From assembly GCF_000003605.2 (NCBI RefSeq), contig NW_003107594.1:200459-214243 (forward strand): a DNA stretch of 13,785 bases, written 5' to 3'. This document shows, piece after piece, positions 1 through 10,500 of this stretch. This DNA is from Saccoglossus kowalevskii. Lineage: Eukaryota; Hemichordata; Enteropneusta; Harrimaniidae. The notes under the pieces were generated by a model that was not told where the DNA came from, did no database searches, and saw only the letters and a list, made by a program, of their open reading frames with translations. The position numbers were made by a program, and so were the translations under genes. Within the stretch, counting starts at the first letter, position 1. Every line of letters begins with the position of its first letter.

Positions 1-1100
1 TACTAATTTGTTAAACATTATCTAATAAATACAGGTACAATGTATTGCATAAGACCCAGAGAAAAAATTAACTAACAGATTTATGTTAATTGAACCCAGT
101 CAGCAAATGTGAACAAAAGATTTCCATTTTAATAAACACAAAGACTAGTTAACATTCTGGAACAATAAAATGAATGTTTCTGTAAAATATTTAAACTTCA
201 ACTATGGAACTATTCTATACACAATGTTATGAAGTGTAATGCTATTCACTGTTACTGACTACACAGTAGACTTTCAACATATTCAGTTTTAACTACAATG
301 ACAAAACACTTGTATATGTAAATGTACATGTAACTTGGTAGAATATATTTTTAATACTAATCATTATCTATGGAACAAAGTTATTAAACCAGGGCAAGAG
401 CATCAGAGTTGAGAGTATCCTTTTTCAATGACAACATTTATAAACTGGTGTTAGCATATAGGAATAATATAGACAATATCAAAGGGCACCAAAGCAAGTC
501 TTTTAAGCCTCCATGAAATTCAAGACCAGTTATATCTTTACCACAGACACACTTACATTTACATGAATGTATGCACAAATACATAAAAGTGAGCAAATAT
601 GATACTTCAATATTAAATCTTAATACATTAATTCACAGTTGTGACATTTAGCATGTAAACGTTATGAAATTCTCTTTACTGTGAACAAAATGCAACCCAA
701 CCACCAGTATTGCAATATACATGTAGCTAGTTGTTTTACTATGTAGCAATAATAATTGTACCAGTAACAATTTATAATGGTACATGTAAGCTAGTAAACA
801 GTGAGATACATGTACATCAATATTGAGATACTGCTGATTGGGTTTATTTTTTATTCACAGTAAACATTGTACTGTGCAAACGGTACATAGAGAAAAATAA
901 ATCATGCAGTGGTACCTACAACGATTACTTGAATAGTGCAATGACACTAGCTCGTAATACTACAGAGTGAATATTGATTTCAAAAAGATATTGAAGTAAT
1001 AGTAATATTTATGCCAATTGCTGATAACAGCCAGCAGCCATAACATTGTATGGTGCATATGATTTGTAAGTGTAGTTACATAAAGTTTTGATTTCTTTGT
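1..1100. other. AT-rich non-coding DNA, nothing recognised
   Basis: No open frame of note, no splice-site-bounded coding segment and no RNA gene was seen on either strand. The octamer TACATGTA occurs at 325, 718, 781 and 807. If a leftward gene starts near 2000, this would be its intron. Confidence 0.6.
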
Positions 1101-1105
1101 CTTAT

Positions 1106-1132
1106 CATGGACATACTAATAGTACGTCCATG
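1106..1132. repeat. Near-perfect palindrome, 13 bp arms
   Basis: Arms CATGGACATACTA and TAGTACGTCCATG pair at 12 of 13 positions around a single A. It would form a compact hairpin. Similar in shape to the palindrome at 3066-3097. Its origin is unknown; the hairpin tip of a small mobile element is possible. Confidence 0.7.
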
Positions 1133-1620
1133 GTCTTATTGGCACTTGGAGTTCGTCAAACTTGATCATTATTGAGTTGCTTGTTGGCTGACACTTGTTG
1201 CGACATTGGCAGTGTTACGATAATCTATTAACCAACTATTATCGAATCATGGATGTTGCGAGACCATATGACTTCACAAGTATCGATAAATTATTTCTTA
1301 TGGGCTAATTCTAATCTTAACTCTAATAATAATCTAATCCGAACCCTGTCCCTTTAGTGCCCCTCCCACCATTTTAATTGTATACATGTACACGTTCAGG
1401 ACACATACATGTAGTTATCTGAAGAGGCATTCACATTGGAGGGTGGAGGGGTTGGGGTTAGGGTATAAACATAAACTATCGCAACTTTATTAACGCACTT
1501 CAGCTGTACAACTTACAAGCAAGTGATATCAGGTGATAACTTGATTTTTCATCAAATTTATGTTCAAGGTAAACAATAAACACAATCATTACATTACCAT
1601 TCGAAAAACGACAAATAACT
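1133..1620. other. Non-coding stretch with degenerate CTAAT/TTAGGG-like simple sequence
   Basis: A run of imperfect CTAATC-like units lies around 1303-1342, and a G-rich stretch with GGGGTTAGGG around 1440-1466. The latter is too short to be a telomeric array. TACATGTA occurs at 1383 and 1406. No gene was recognised. Confidence 0.5.
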
Positions 1621-1623
1621 TAC

Positions 1624-2100
1624 CTGAAATATGTAGTATAGAATCAATTTAATGTTTTGAACAAATAAATGATAAGATAAGTCCTGTATGTTGATTCTCT
1701 GTCGCCGTACAACGTTGTCACAGGACCTGTCAAGTCTCTGAGTTGAGGTCAGTAAGTCAAGTTATCACTTGTTGGACTCAATTCTAGTGGGTGATAGTCG
1801 ATGCGTTATTAACTGTCCATTCAATACCCCAGGAACAAAATCTATTAGAGTAGCGACCAAGTTGATATTGTTAAAGTAAATGTAGTGTCACAACTGATCG
1901 ACAGATTTCGATACCCATGCAATGACCTCAGGCCCGGAGCCCTCAACTCAAATATTCCGCCATTGAAAAAGGACTCAGTAGGTAAACACGGCGCGATCGC
2001 GATTCCTTGGTGAATTGGTGGTTTCTTTAGTTATCTGCTCGAGTTATTTAAATCTATTATACCTGAGACACACACAGATAAAACAAAAATTTGAAAATCG
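1624..2100 (-). other. Possible untranslated first exon of a leftward gene
   Basis: On the - strand the string CAGGTAAGT (plus-strand 1618-1626) is a perfect consensus 5' splice site, so an exon could end at 1624. The - strand sequence upstream of it has almost no ATG and no sustained open frame, as expected of a leader exon. A CpG-richer patch lies just upstream (about 1985-2215). No coding exon of such a gene is visible, so this is a weak call based on signals only. The right boundary is arbitrary. Confidence 0.22.
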
Positions 2101-2191
2101 CGGAATAATGCCGCTAGATACTTCCCTTAGGACCATGTAAATAACGTCTCCATGAAACTTGACGACACCTCATATACATATTACAGCGATT

Positions 2192-2247
2192 TGAGCATGC
2201 GCATTACGCGTTTCCCTCTGCGGTAATAACATGCCATCTGATTGGTT
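2192..2247 (-). promoter_or_regulatory. Promoter-like NRF1 and NF-Y motifs
   Basis: TGAGCATGCGCA at 2192-2203 matches the NRF1 palindrome at 11 of 12 positions. CTGATTGGTT at 2238-2247 is a good inverted CCAAT (NF-Y) site. Both lie next to CpG-containing sequence (about 1985-2215) in an otherwise AT-rich region. The two sites are about 2.3 kb from the phosphatase start and fit better with a leftward gene. No experimental support is possible from sequence alone. Confidence 0.3.
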
Positions 2248-2249
2248 CG

Positions 2250-3065
2250 GAAACCGTTATAGTTGCAAAATATTGTGTTATTTCTAGTTCAGAAGAAAAA
2301 TTCCTGCAAACCACCTATAATTTCTCCAAAAATTTCAATATGCTAATTGTACCAATGATTCTGAATAATACCTATCTTTAATTATGGTCTGATATATGTT
2401 CAATGGAGATTGTAAGTAACGCGAGAAAGTACGAGAACAACGGGACCTCAGCATCCACGCAACATCATGATGCAATCGGATTACCGGTACATGTAAAATC
2501 TCGTCGCTTTTAATATACAGTTCCCGGTTTAGGTATTAATTTGCATTTCTAATTTGAAATTAAATGAAAAAAACAACAACATTTTCTTGATAACAATTCT
2601 CAGTTTTGTGTGAATATTGTCATGGAAAAATAAAAAAAACGTAATTTCGTAGACATGGGCTAGCTGTAAAATATAATCAGCTATTTGATTCGTCCGTAAT
2701 TTGTACAAAGATATTATTTTTGGTAAGCGTATAGAGCATTTTCCAAATTAAATGTCACAATTCGTACGCAATTTCCAATTTTGATTCTTAAACTCAAATT
2801 ATCAAAAATATAAAAATGTAAAATATAATTGGGAAATTGCTTTATCTTTAAAGTGTAAAAACCTATTTTTTACTGTAAATGAAACTTTCATTTTAATTAG
2901 TGTAAAAACGTAAAATGCCGTTATTATTTCTTGTAATCTGTGCCAGATATTCCCCCCTGCCCCCCTTTATATATACTAACGCATGGGATTGAAATCGGAT
3001 TTTATAACTTTGCGCATTGGGGTTTTCAGGATGGATTTAAATGGAATGCCTGCAATAAATCTAAC
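2250..3065. other. AT-rich intergenic DNA, nothing recognised
   Basis: Strongly AT-rich with A and T runs and two short C-runs near 2952-2966. No coding segment or RNA gene was seen. One TACATGTA lies at 2488. Confidence 0.55.
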
Positions 3066-3097
3066 CATAGACCCTCCAGTCTACTGGATGGTCTATG
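3066..3097. repeat. Near-perfect palindrome, 15 bp arms
   Basis: The left arm CATAGACCCTCCAGT pairs with the right arm ACTGGATGGTCTATG at 14 of 15 positions around a central CT. It would fold into a stable hairpin. No longer element boundary is visible. Confidence 0.75.
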
Positions 3098-3551
3098 ATC
3101 TAACAGACGACTCACTCATACCGGCACGAGGGGTGCTATACAAGTAAGATATATTTAGAAAGCTTTTGGCGTATTTTTTTTATTTTTTTTATTTTGAAAA
3201 TATGTTCGCTATTCAATATAGCATATTAATATAAATTATGATTTTATAGTTTCAAACCCATTGTATATTTCAATGAGTGGGCATGATTAGAATGATAATA
3301 ATCAACTTGACAAGGTGGCGTGAGTTGGCCCTCCGCGATGCTCCAAACTAAATAATAATCAGCACCATCATCAGAATAAGTAATCACGATGCCACCTATA
3401 TGTTGATCCAATTTGAGTATATACGCGAATTAACAAAGTTGTTTTTCGTCTTTACTTCAAAACAATTCCTCTGATTTTAATCTTGCAATATTTAAGTGCA
3501 TTTTTTCCATTGGTGACAATGAATGCATAACATTTTTTAATTTTTATTATG
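3098..3551. other. Intergenic, nothing recognised
   Basis: AT-rich non-coding sequence including T-rich runs near 3170-3195. No gene or repeat family was recognised before the LINE fragment that follows. Confidence 0.5.
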
Positions 3552-3868
3552 TCACATTTCAATATTTCTGCGCAATACGCGAGTATTGGTTTGTTCATAA
3601 AACATTTTCATATAAACTTGTTGTGCTATATCTAGGTTCCCAGTGGTATTCAGTTTTATACCAAGATACGTGTATGAAGATACTCTTTCTAATTCTAGAT
3701 CATTTCTATATTTTTTTTTATTTAATGTTTTCCCACTTTTGTTAAATATCATAGTTTTTAATTTTGCAATATTAATGTTTATTCTCCATTTTTACACTGG
3801 CAGTTTGTAAACCTAATTTGGCGTCTGATAGGATTACAAGATCGTCAGCGTACAATGGACATCAGTTA
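3552..3868 (-). pseudogene. LINE reverse transcriptase fragment with YADD motif
   Basis: Read on the - strand from about 3868, the sequence encodes CPLYADDLVILSDAKLGLQ, the catalytic YADD box of a non-LTR retrotransposon reverse transcriptase (YADD codons at 3841-3852). After a frameshift near 3790 the frame continues as WRININIAKLKTMIFNKSGK and then VSSYTYLGIKLNTTGNLDIA, the segment that follows the palm in Jockey/CR1-type LINEs. It ends at a stop at 3552. Only the region around and after the active site survives. It is truncated at both ends and cannot encode an active enzyme. It differs in sequence from the LINE at 8870-11265, so it represents a second family. Confidence 0.85.
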
Positions 3869-4291
3869 TAAAAAAGTTATTCAATTTAAAAACGTATATA
3901 TATATACTAGTGTACATTTTATAAACCAAAATAGATGTGTAATTCATTCTATAAGGTTGTAATAAAGAATTATCTTATCTTAGCTTATATTGAATAATAA
4001 GGGATTTAAAGTTAAACCACCCGGCCAGATGCCCATTTGGACAGGAAGGTCAGCCATTTTGGGTTTTGGTATAAATACATTTATTATTGATTCCAGTTTA
4101 TAAATAAGGATATATATATATATAGTTTGTAGTTACCAAGGTATAAATATTTCCACACTTTCGAGAGTTCGATGGCCCAATGAGCTCTGTTCCAAGAACG
4201 AGATACCATATTATTTGTCATAATTTTAGAAAAAAATGTAAGAAAAACAAATTCTCGGCGATTTAGAAAATAAATTGACCAGAAACATTTT
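3869..4291. other. Intergenic spacer with short AT microsatellites
   Basis: Short TA/AT dinucleotide runs lie near 3893-3905 and 4090-4104. Nothing else was recognised upstream of the putative promoter. Confidence 0.5.
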
Positions 4292-4523
4292 TATTTGGCC
4301 AATTATAAAATGTCACTACATACAGATAGTTTTGGTGATAAGGTGCTACCCAGAGATATCTGTATCACGTAGACCGAGATTTGTACATGGCGGCGCCCTT
4401 CATAAGTATGTCGTCACGAAAGGTGAAAGGTCACTCCAGAAGGTTCGTTCTTCTCGTTTCCTTGACTTGTCAAGACGTTTGCCGCTTTGTTTTTTGGCAT
4501 TTTAGTGGTAATAACCGCCAGAA
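4292..4523 (+). promoter_or_regulatory. Putative promoter and 5' leader of the PTPN11-like gene
   Basis: Upstream of the start codon are CCAAT (4299-4303) directly followed by TATAAAA (4304-4310), a YY1-like ATGGCGGC (4387-4394) and a DR1-type nuclear receptor motif AGGTGAAAGGTCA (4421-4433). If the TATA-like box is used, transcription would start near 4335 and the YY1-like motif would sit in the leader, a common position for it. Another CCAAT lies at 4177-4181. The transcription start itself is not visible. An open frame at 4275-4505 is not considered coding. Confidence 0.35.
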
Positions 4524-4537
4524 ATGGCATCGAGGAG
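4524..4537 (+). CDS. PTPN11: PTPN11-like exon 1, coding part (Met-Ala-Ser-Arg plus 2 bases)
   Basis: The start codon at 4524 opens MASR followed by AG, completed as Arg5 by the first base of exon 2. This equals the 14 coding bases of human PTPN11 exon 1, whose protein begins MTSRR. The start is supported by an in-frame TAA at 4512-4514 just upstream, by G at -3 and G at +4 (good Kozak context), and by the donor GTAAGT at 4538. The exon is too short to be found as an ORF and rests on the fit with exon 2. Confidence 0.88.
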
Positions 4538-7500
4538 GTAAGTAGGAACATATTTCACGCAGTGTGACCTTGTAAAAAGCAATATACCGAAAAGAGAGCA
4601 ATAAATTTCGAAGTTCCGTAACAGGAAGTAAATGTTGCAACTTACAGGGAACTGATTCGTGACCGTCAGATTATCCGTGTCCAGGGTGTATTGTGTTATG
4701 CTTCTGTAAAGAGATTCCACTCATCGTCGATATGATCTCTCGATTTTCAGTTTTTGTTGCTCAATCGTGGGGAAACAGTTAGAAAACTGTTGACATAGAC
4801 GACTACTAGTGATTACTGTGATTTAATAGTGTTGTAATGCAGATATAAATATAGGCTACTATTTTCACTTTATTACATAACGGTATCATCAGACGGTACC
4901 GTATAACAAAAAGAAAATACATAGCATCATAACTCCGAAAGTAAATACATGAATTTAGAATAGCTTGCTAGTTATGTTGTATTTTGCTGTTCTAAATATT
5001 AACAATCATTTGGTACATTTTGATATTGGCCTCTCCCAGCATATTTCTTGCTCTGACATAATTGATACTGCCTCTGATGTCATAACATCTAGTCAAAGGT
5101 TATTGATGAAGATGAAAGAATGCATCTTTGACACTTTTAAAGGAGTTCCACCCATGAGGACTAATTTTTATTTTTAACTCGGGGGTGGGGTAGCATTTTG
5201 GTACTCTGTTTCATCTACATGTGTAGCTGACTGTTCTAGTTTTATCCCGGGATAATAAAAAAGTAATGGGCATTGGCTTTCATTATCAAAAATTATTGCC
5301 CCCCAAGTGGCTGTTGATGACCTCAGTCTTCAGTTTTGACCAATAACAGTCACCTGATATCTTGATATTGGCTTCAGGCGAAGCCAGTAACTATATAATT
5401 TTCTCTTATCTTTACGACATTTGGACATTATTACTAATGCCATAAAAATATATTGTCTTAGTTCTGCTGTAAGGTTTTTGAAACATGTAGGCTTCCTTGT
5501 TTTAGTAATTCACAATTACTACCTCATAGCTGCAGTACTATTCAAGACTGTTTTTGCCTGAACCCAGATTCTGACAGATTGTTTCATGCATTTTCCACTC
5601 TGTAAATAAACACTTACATAGACGATTCTGTTTCTTCTAGAAGCACATAAGTTATCATGGAGATTGTATTGTACAAATCTTTTTTTACATAGTTACAATT
5701 ACCCAAATTGTTAATTAATTATGTTTCTTTTGTCTGTACTTCTATAAGATTATTGTGTTTCTGTAGATAAGGGAGCCTATATAAGCTTGAATGCAATATT
5801 CTAAATGTGACCTAACCCAAATTGTACATAGAATCACATCACGGTTTCTACAAATGATTGATAGCAACCAGCACACCCTTAGTTTACTTGATATAAGACA
5901 ATTATTCCTAAGTGTTTTTCTTCAGTGAATTGTTGTATTTTGTAATAATATTCAGCCATGAAATAATCTAAAACAGGAGTAGCCTGGGTGTAGACATTAT
6001 ACATCATTGTGAGACAATTTACAGATTTGTTTATGTGTGTACCGGTAAGTTCTGGGGATTGCGTCATAAAATCTTGATTTTAAATATAATTTACAGTTAC
6101 TCCAGAATCAAAACTATCTAAAGGAACATTTTGAAATAATTTTCGTTGAAGCAATTTACTTCAAAAATTGCTTTTTCTTTCTGCAGTATCAGAAAGGGTC
6201 TAAATTATCTTGTACCATATCAATGACAAAACAAATGCACTCACTGAAGGAGTGTGTCCTTAGTTCACAAAATTATGTGAGTGGGGTATTCTTTTTTGCA
6301 GTGTCACTGTTTTGGGATGGCTTTTTGGAGTTGCTGGCAGCTGTTTCCTATCAACTTGCAATAGTCTCTAATTTCTACTATTTTTAAGGCCAAGGTTGTC
6401 ATTCTTTTATGGAATGTTTTCCAGTGGTCTCTGACTGGTACAAACATGAACCATTAGGTCAAAAGTCAGACAATGACTAGACTACTTTGAATTTATGTTA
6501 CTATGTTTACTACACGAATTACCATAGTTACTAAGATTGATGGATCGTGCTGTACTGTGTTAAATGTTCACATAGTCTGTGTGCAATTTCACACATGACT
6601 TATTCTGGGCTCATACAATGTACGTGTGGAACGTTTTGTGAATTATTTTTTATATGGATGTCCAATTTAAAATAACACAGAAAACATAATTATTAATAAA
6701 TAATTTTATCTCAATATTTCATGATTTAGGAAAGAACTGCTTTTTTAGACCTATGAATGAAGTATTTGAATGAGTCTCAGTTTAGAATTATTCACAAAGA
6801 CCCTTAAAGTGCCTGTGAAATGCCTGCTACTTTCACTCCCAAAATCATTTATTGGTACATCATATTAGTATTTTTTATGCTTCTAAGTACAAAATAAATT
6901 TTTAAAGTGAAAAAATGGGTTTAAAACTCAATCTACGTAAATTTTATTTTTACATATTTTAAAACGAGGCCCTTCTCCAGCTTCTCATTTGCATACACAA
7001 AAACCTCTGGTCAGCGTACATTGCAGATAATGTATATAAGGCACATTTATTATTCAAAAAAATCACATAAGTGTGAAGTTGTCATTCAACAGCAATCACC
7101 AAAAAATTCAGAAACTTTTTATAGTTATAGTGCGAGAGTATGGTTTCCTCTCATATTTTGGTGGTGCACTATTACTTCGGCTAGAGTGGGAAAGCTAGAA
7201 ACAGTCGACTGTTTCAGGATAGGTGGGCCTGGCTACAACACCAGAAATATCTCAAATTTATTTGGATACGAGTAATTATTTTCAACCAAAAAATCAATAA
7301 CTGTCTATTTCAGTCGAACAAAAATCTAAAACGGGAAATGTATTAGTGACCATTTCAAAGGCACTTTAATGTTTCACAATTGTTATAATTATGTGTTTTA
7401 ATGAAATCTAAAAACTGGAATTAAAATTATTAATATATGAAAAATGGTAGTAAATAATCATAGTCTTTGGTAATTATATGATACTGACTTTGAATACTGT

Positions 7501-10500
7501 TAATTTTTATAAGAAGTCAATTTGTCAGCTGATAGTCAGTTTGAAAGATATGTTACACTTAATCTGTACTGTACATAATTATTATTATATACACAAGTGG
7601 CCAATATTGGCAACCATCATTTTTTGGACCAATCTGAAATGCTATTAGTTTTATTCTTTTACGTCTTGCCAAAAAATCAAAAAATGTTTTTGGTCAAACT
7701 ATCGGTGACTAAAATAGTGGAAAAAATTGGTCTGCATTTTTTTTTTTTGGTTGTGTACACACTGACCAGAAATATAATTTTGTTTCAACCTTCAAGCAAG
7801 TGTTGTTGCTACAATAACTGCAGGTCAAGGATCAATGCATACTCACTTTTACATTTTTAGTTCCCCATCACATGGATCACTCACTTTTACATTTTTAGTT
7901 CCCCATCACATGGATCACTAACTTTCACATTTTTAGTTCCCTATCACATGGATCACTCACTTTCACATTTATATTTCCACATCACATGGATCACTCACTT
8001 TCACATTTTTAGTTCACCATCACATGGATCACTCACTTTCACATTTATAGTTCCCCATCACATGGATCACTCACTTTCACTTTTAGTTCCCCAAGTCAGA
8101 ATGTTTTCAAATTTGATATGCAAGTACCTTGGATGGTTCTTTCTCAGATTTGTTCATTTCATGTCAAAATCTCAAAATCTCTATTATTGGTGAATATTTT
8201 TGTCATTTTTGGTAAAAAGTGATATTTTTGACTTCTTGTTAAAAACCGCAAGTCCAATTGCTTTGATATTACATATATAGGTACTACATATGGACCTCTC
8301 TCAGATTTGTTCATTTCCTGATGATATCTTCAATTCTTTAATTTTGATGAATATTTTTGTGATTTTTGGTGAAAAGTGATATTTTCGACTTCTTGTTAAA
8401 AACAGCAAGTCCGGTTGCTTTGATGCTATACATATTGTTCATTTTCTAATGATATCTTCAGTTCTTAATTGTGCATTGCTAACAGCAGAGCTATCTCAGC
8501 CGAGAGGCTACTTGTTTAGTACCCTGTTTAAGTACATTACAACATGCAGTACTCCTGTTTGTTGTTTGTATTTGCAATAAAGCTTTCACATTGGTATACT
8601 CTCTTTACATATGGTAGCAAACCCTTATTTCTACTGACTGAGTTTGCTTTTGGAACATATGAAACGTTGACCTGTTGTACAGAAGGCTCTTATAAAAAGA
8701 AGGCAGTGAGGTAAACAGTAGAGAAATTTGATAGTTACTTCTGAAGATAATGCTACCTCCGAGGGGTGACAGTTGGGTCTAGGAAATGTTTAATCCACTT
8801 GAACCTAAAAGCATAATTCAGAGCGAATAAATATCTACTAATTTATTCACCTCTAAGCAATATCAACAATCATAGTATTTCTTGTGGCACTGTCTGGTCC
8901 ATTCAAATAATTTGTGGATAAATCTGTTCATTGTTAAAATATCATCGATTTTTACAACTTATAAGATTAAATTAAATAAATAAAGAAATTAGCAGTGATT
9001 TGACTATTTGTGTTTTACCTATCAATGACAGTTTTCAACCCGACCAAAGCTGCAAGCATTTCTTCAGCGAATCAAGTGGTCCTTCAATATTTAATTTATA
9101 TGCTAGATCTTTATTGTTACAATAATATATTCCAATAATTTTGATTGGTGACATTGGCCGGCAGATACTATAGGGTTTATCCGTATGAGACCTCCATCCC
9201 CCAAGCCATATGGCTTCGAGTTTTCAAAGTTTACTTGTAATCCTAAAAAAAGTGCCGAATGCATCTGACAATGTAAACAAATTTTCAACAGACCTTAAAT
9301 TAAAAGAGCAGGTTAAATCTGTAAAGGATAAATATTTTATAACCGAACCTTAAAAATTTGTTCCCTTAATAAACTCACTTTGTCTAAATGATGTCAGAAA
9401 TACCTCAATGGCTATAATAAAGCGGGCAGGTGATACAGGGTCACCCTGTCTGACTCCCCTCCCAAGAGCAAAATACCCAATACTCAAACCACTATCCATC
9501 ATACAACTGATTGGATTTTGGTGAAGTGTTTTAACGCAATGCTGTAAAGATTTACTGAAATTAAATTGATTTAATGTATACATTTGTACAAGACATATTT
9601 CTGCTCTGGAAATTAATTGCTACGAGAATCCCAGGTAATTTATTATCTTTGGTGAATTGCATTATACCTTCAATTATGCGAATTGAGTCCTCAATGGATC
9701 TGCAAATTACAAAAGCCGTTTGACATTCATGAATAATTTTGGGCAGTAACTTATCCACCCTGTGAGCAATTTTATAATCTGTATTAAGCAGGGGGATTAG
9801 TCTCCAGTTTCGAATGAACCGCTTGTCTTTCCCTTTTTTATAGCTCTGCTGTGGACATGTCGAGCGGAGCTTATCATATCTGTCTGTTGTCCTTATCAAC
9901 TTTTTACTTTTTCATTTTCTTCTTGAAAAGTACAATTCTTATTGCTTTGATACTTGGCGTATATGTATATCCTGGGCAGACCTCTCTTTGATTTGTTTAT
10001 TTTGTGATAATATCTTTAATTCTCTAATTTTAATGAATATTTTTGTCATTTTGGTAAAAAGTGATATTTTCGACTTCTTGTTAAAAATTGCAAGTTCGAT
10101 TCTTAATTTTGTTCATTTCGTGATGATATTTTCAGTTCTTTAATTGAAATGTGCAATGCTAACAGCAGAGCTATCTCAGTTGAGAGGCTGCTTGTTTTAA
10201 TCAGTATGATGGTTTTGACTGTTTGAAAATTCACCAGTTACATATGTAGCATTTAATGCCTTAACCAGGTATTCTCCACACAGAGGCCAGAAAGTACAGT
10301 AGAACTTAACACTGAGTTCATCATTGCCTGGGGTTTTATTTCTGGACATAGCATTCAAGGCTTCAAATGCTTCTTGTAGGGTAATAATGCCTTCACAAAG
10401 CTCTCTCTCCAAATCATCTGGTTTAACTGTGGGTTTAAATGAATGATCAATTTTAAGAGTATCATGTATACACCTGCTACGGAACAGATTCTCATAGAAA

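Noticed and set aside
1440-1466. Telomere-like GGGGTTAGGG
   Set aside because: Only one or two imperfect units; not an interstitial telomeric array.
4275-4505. 76-residue open frame upstream of exon 1
   Set aside because: It overlaps the putative promoter and leader, ends just before the true start codon and resembles no protein.
4965-5177. 70-residue open frame in intron 1
   Set aside because: No domain, no splice sites in suitable places and no family resemblance; consistent with chance in AT-rich DNA.
5879-6067. 62-residue open frame on the - strand in intron 1
   Set aside because: No recognisable motif and no supporting signals.
7021-7275. 84-residue open frame on the + strand
   Set aside because: It lies inside the TTAA-bounded element, has no recognisable domain and no transposase motif.
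7841-8092. Regular repeats considered as a CRISPR array
   Set aside because: The units are contiguous with no unique spacers, and the window is eukaryotic.
7948-8193. 81-residue open frame with repeated peptide pattern
   Set aside because: It is produced by the 38 bp minisatellite; the repeat shifts frame each unit, so the similarity is a by-product.
8576-8581. AATAAA as a polyadenylation signal
   Set aside because: It lies inside intron 1 without any nearby exon; such strings are common in AT-rich DNA.
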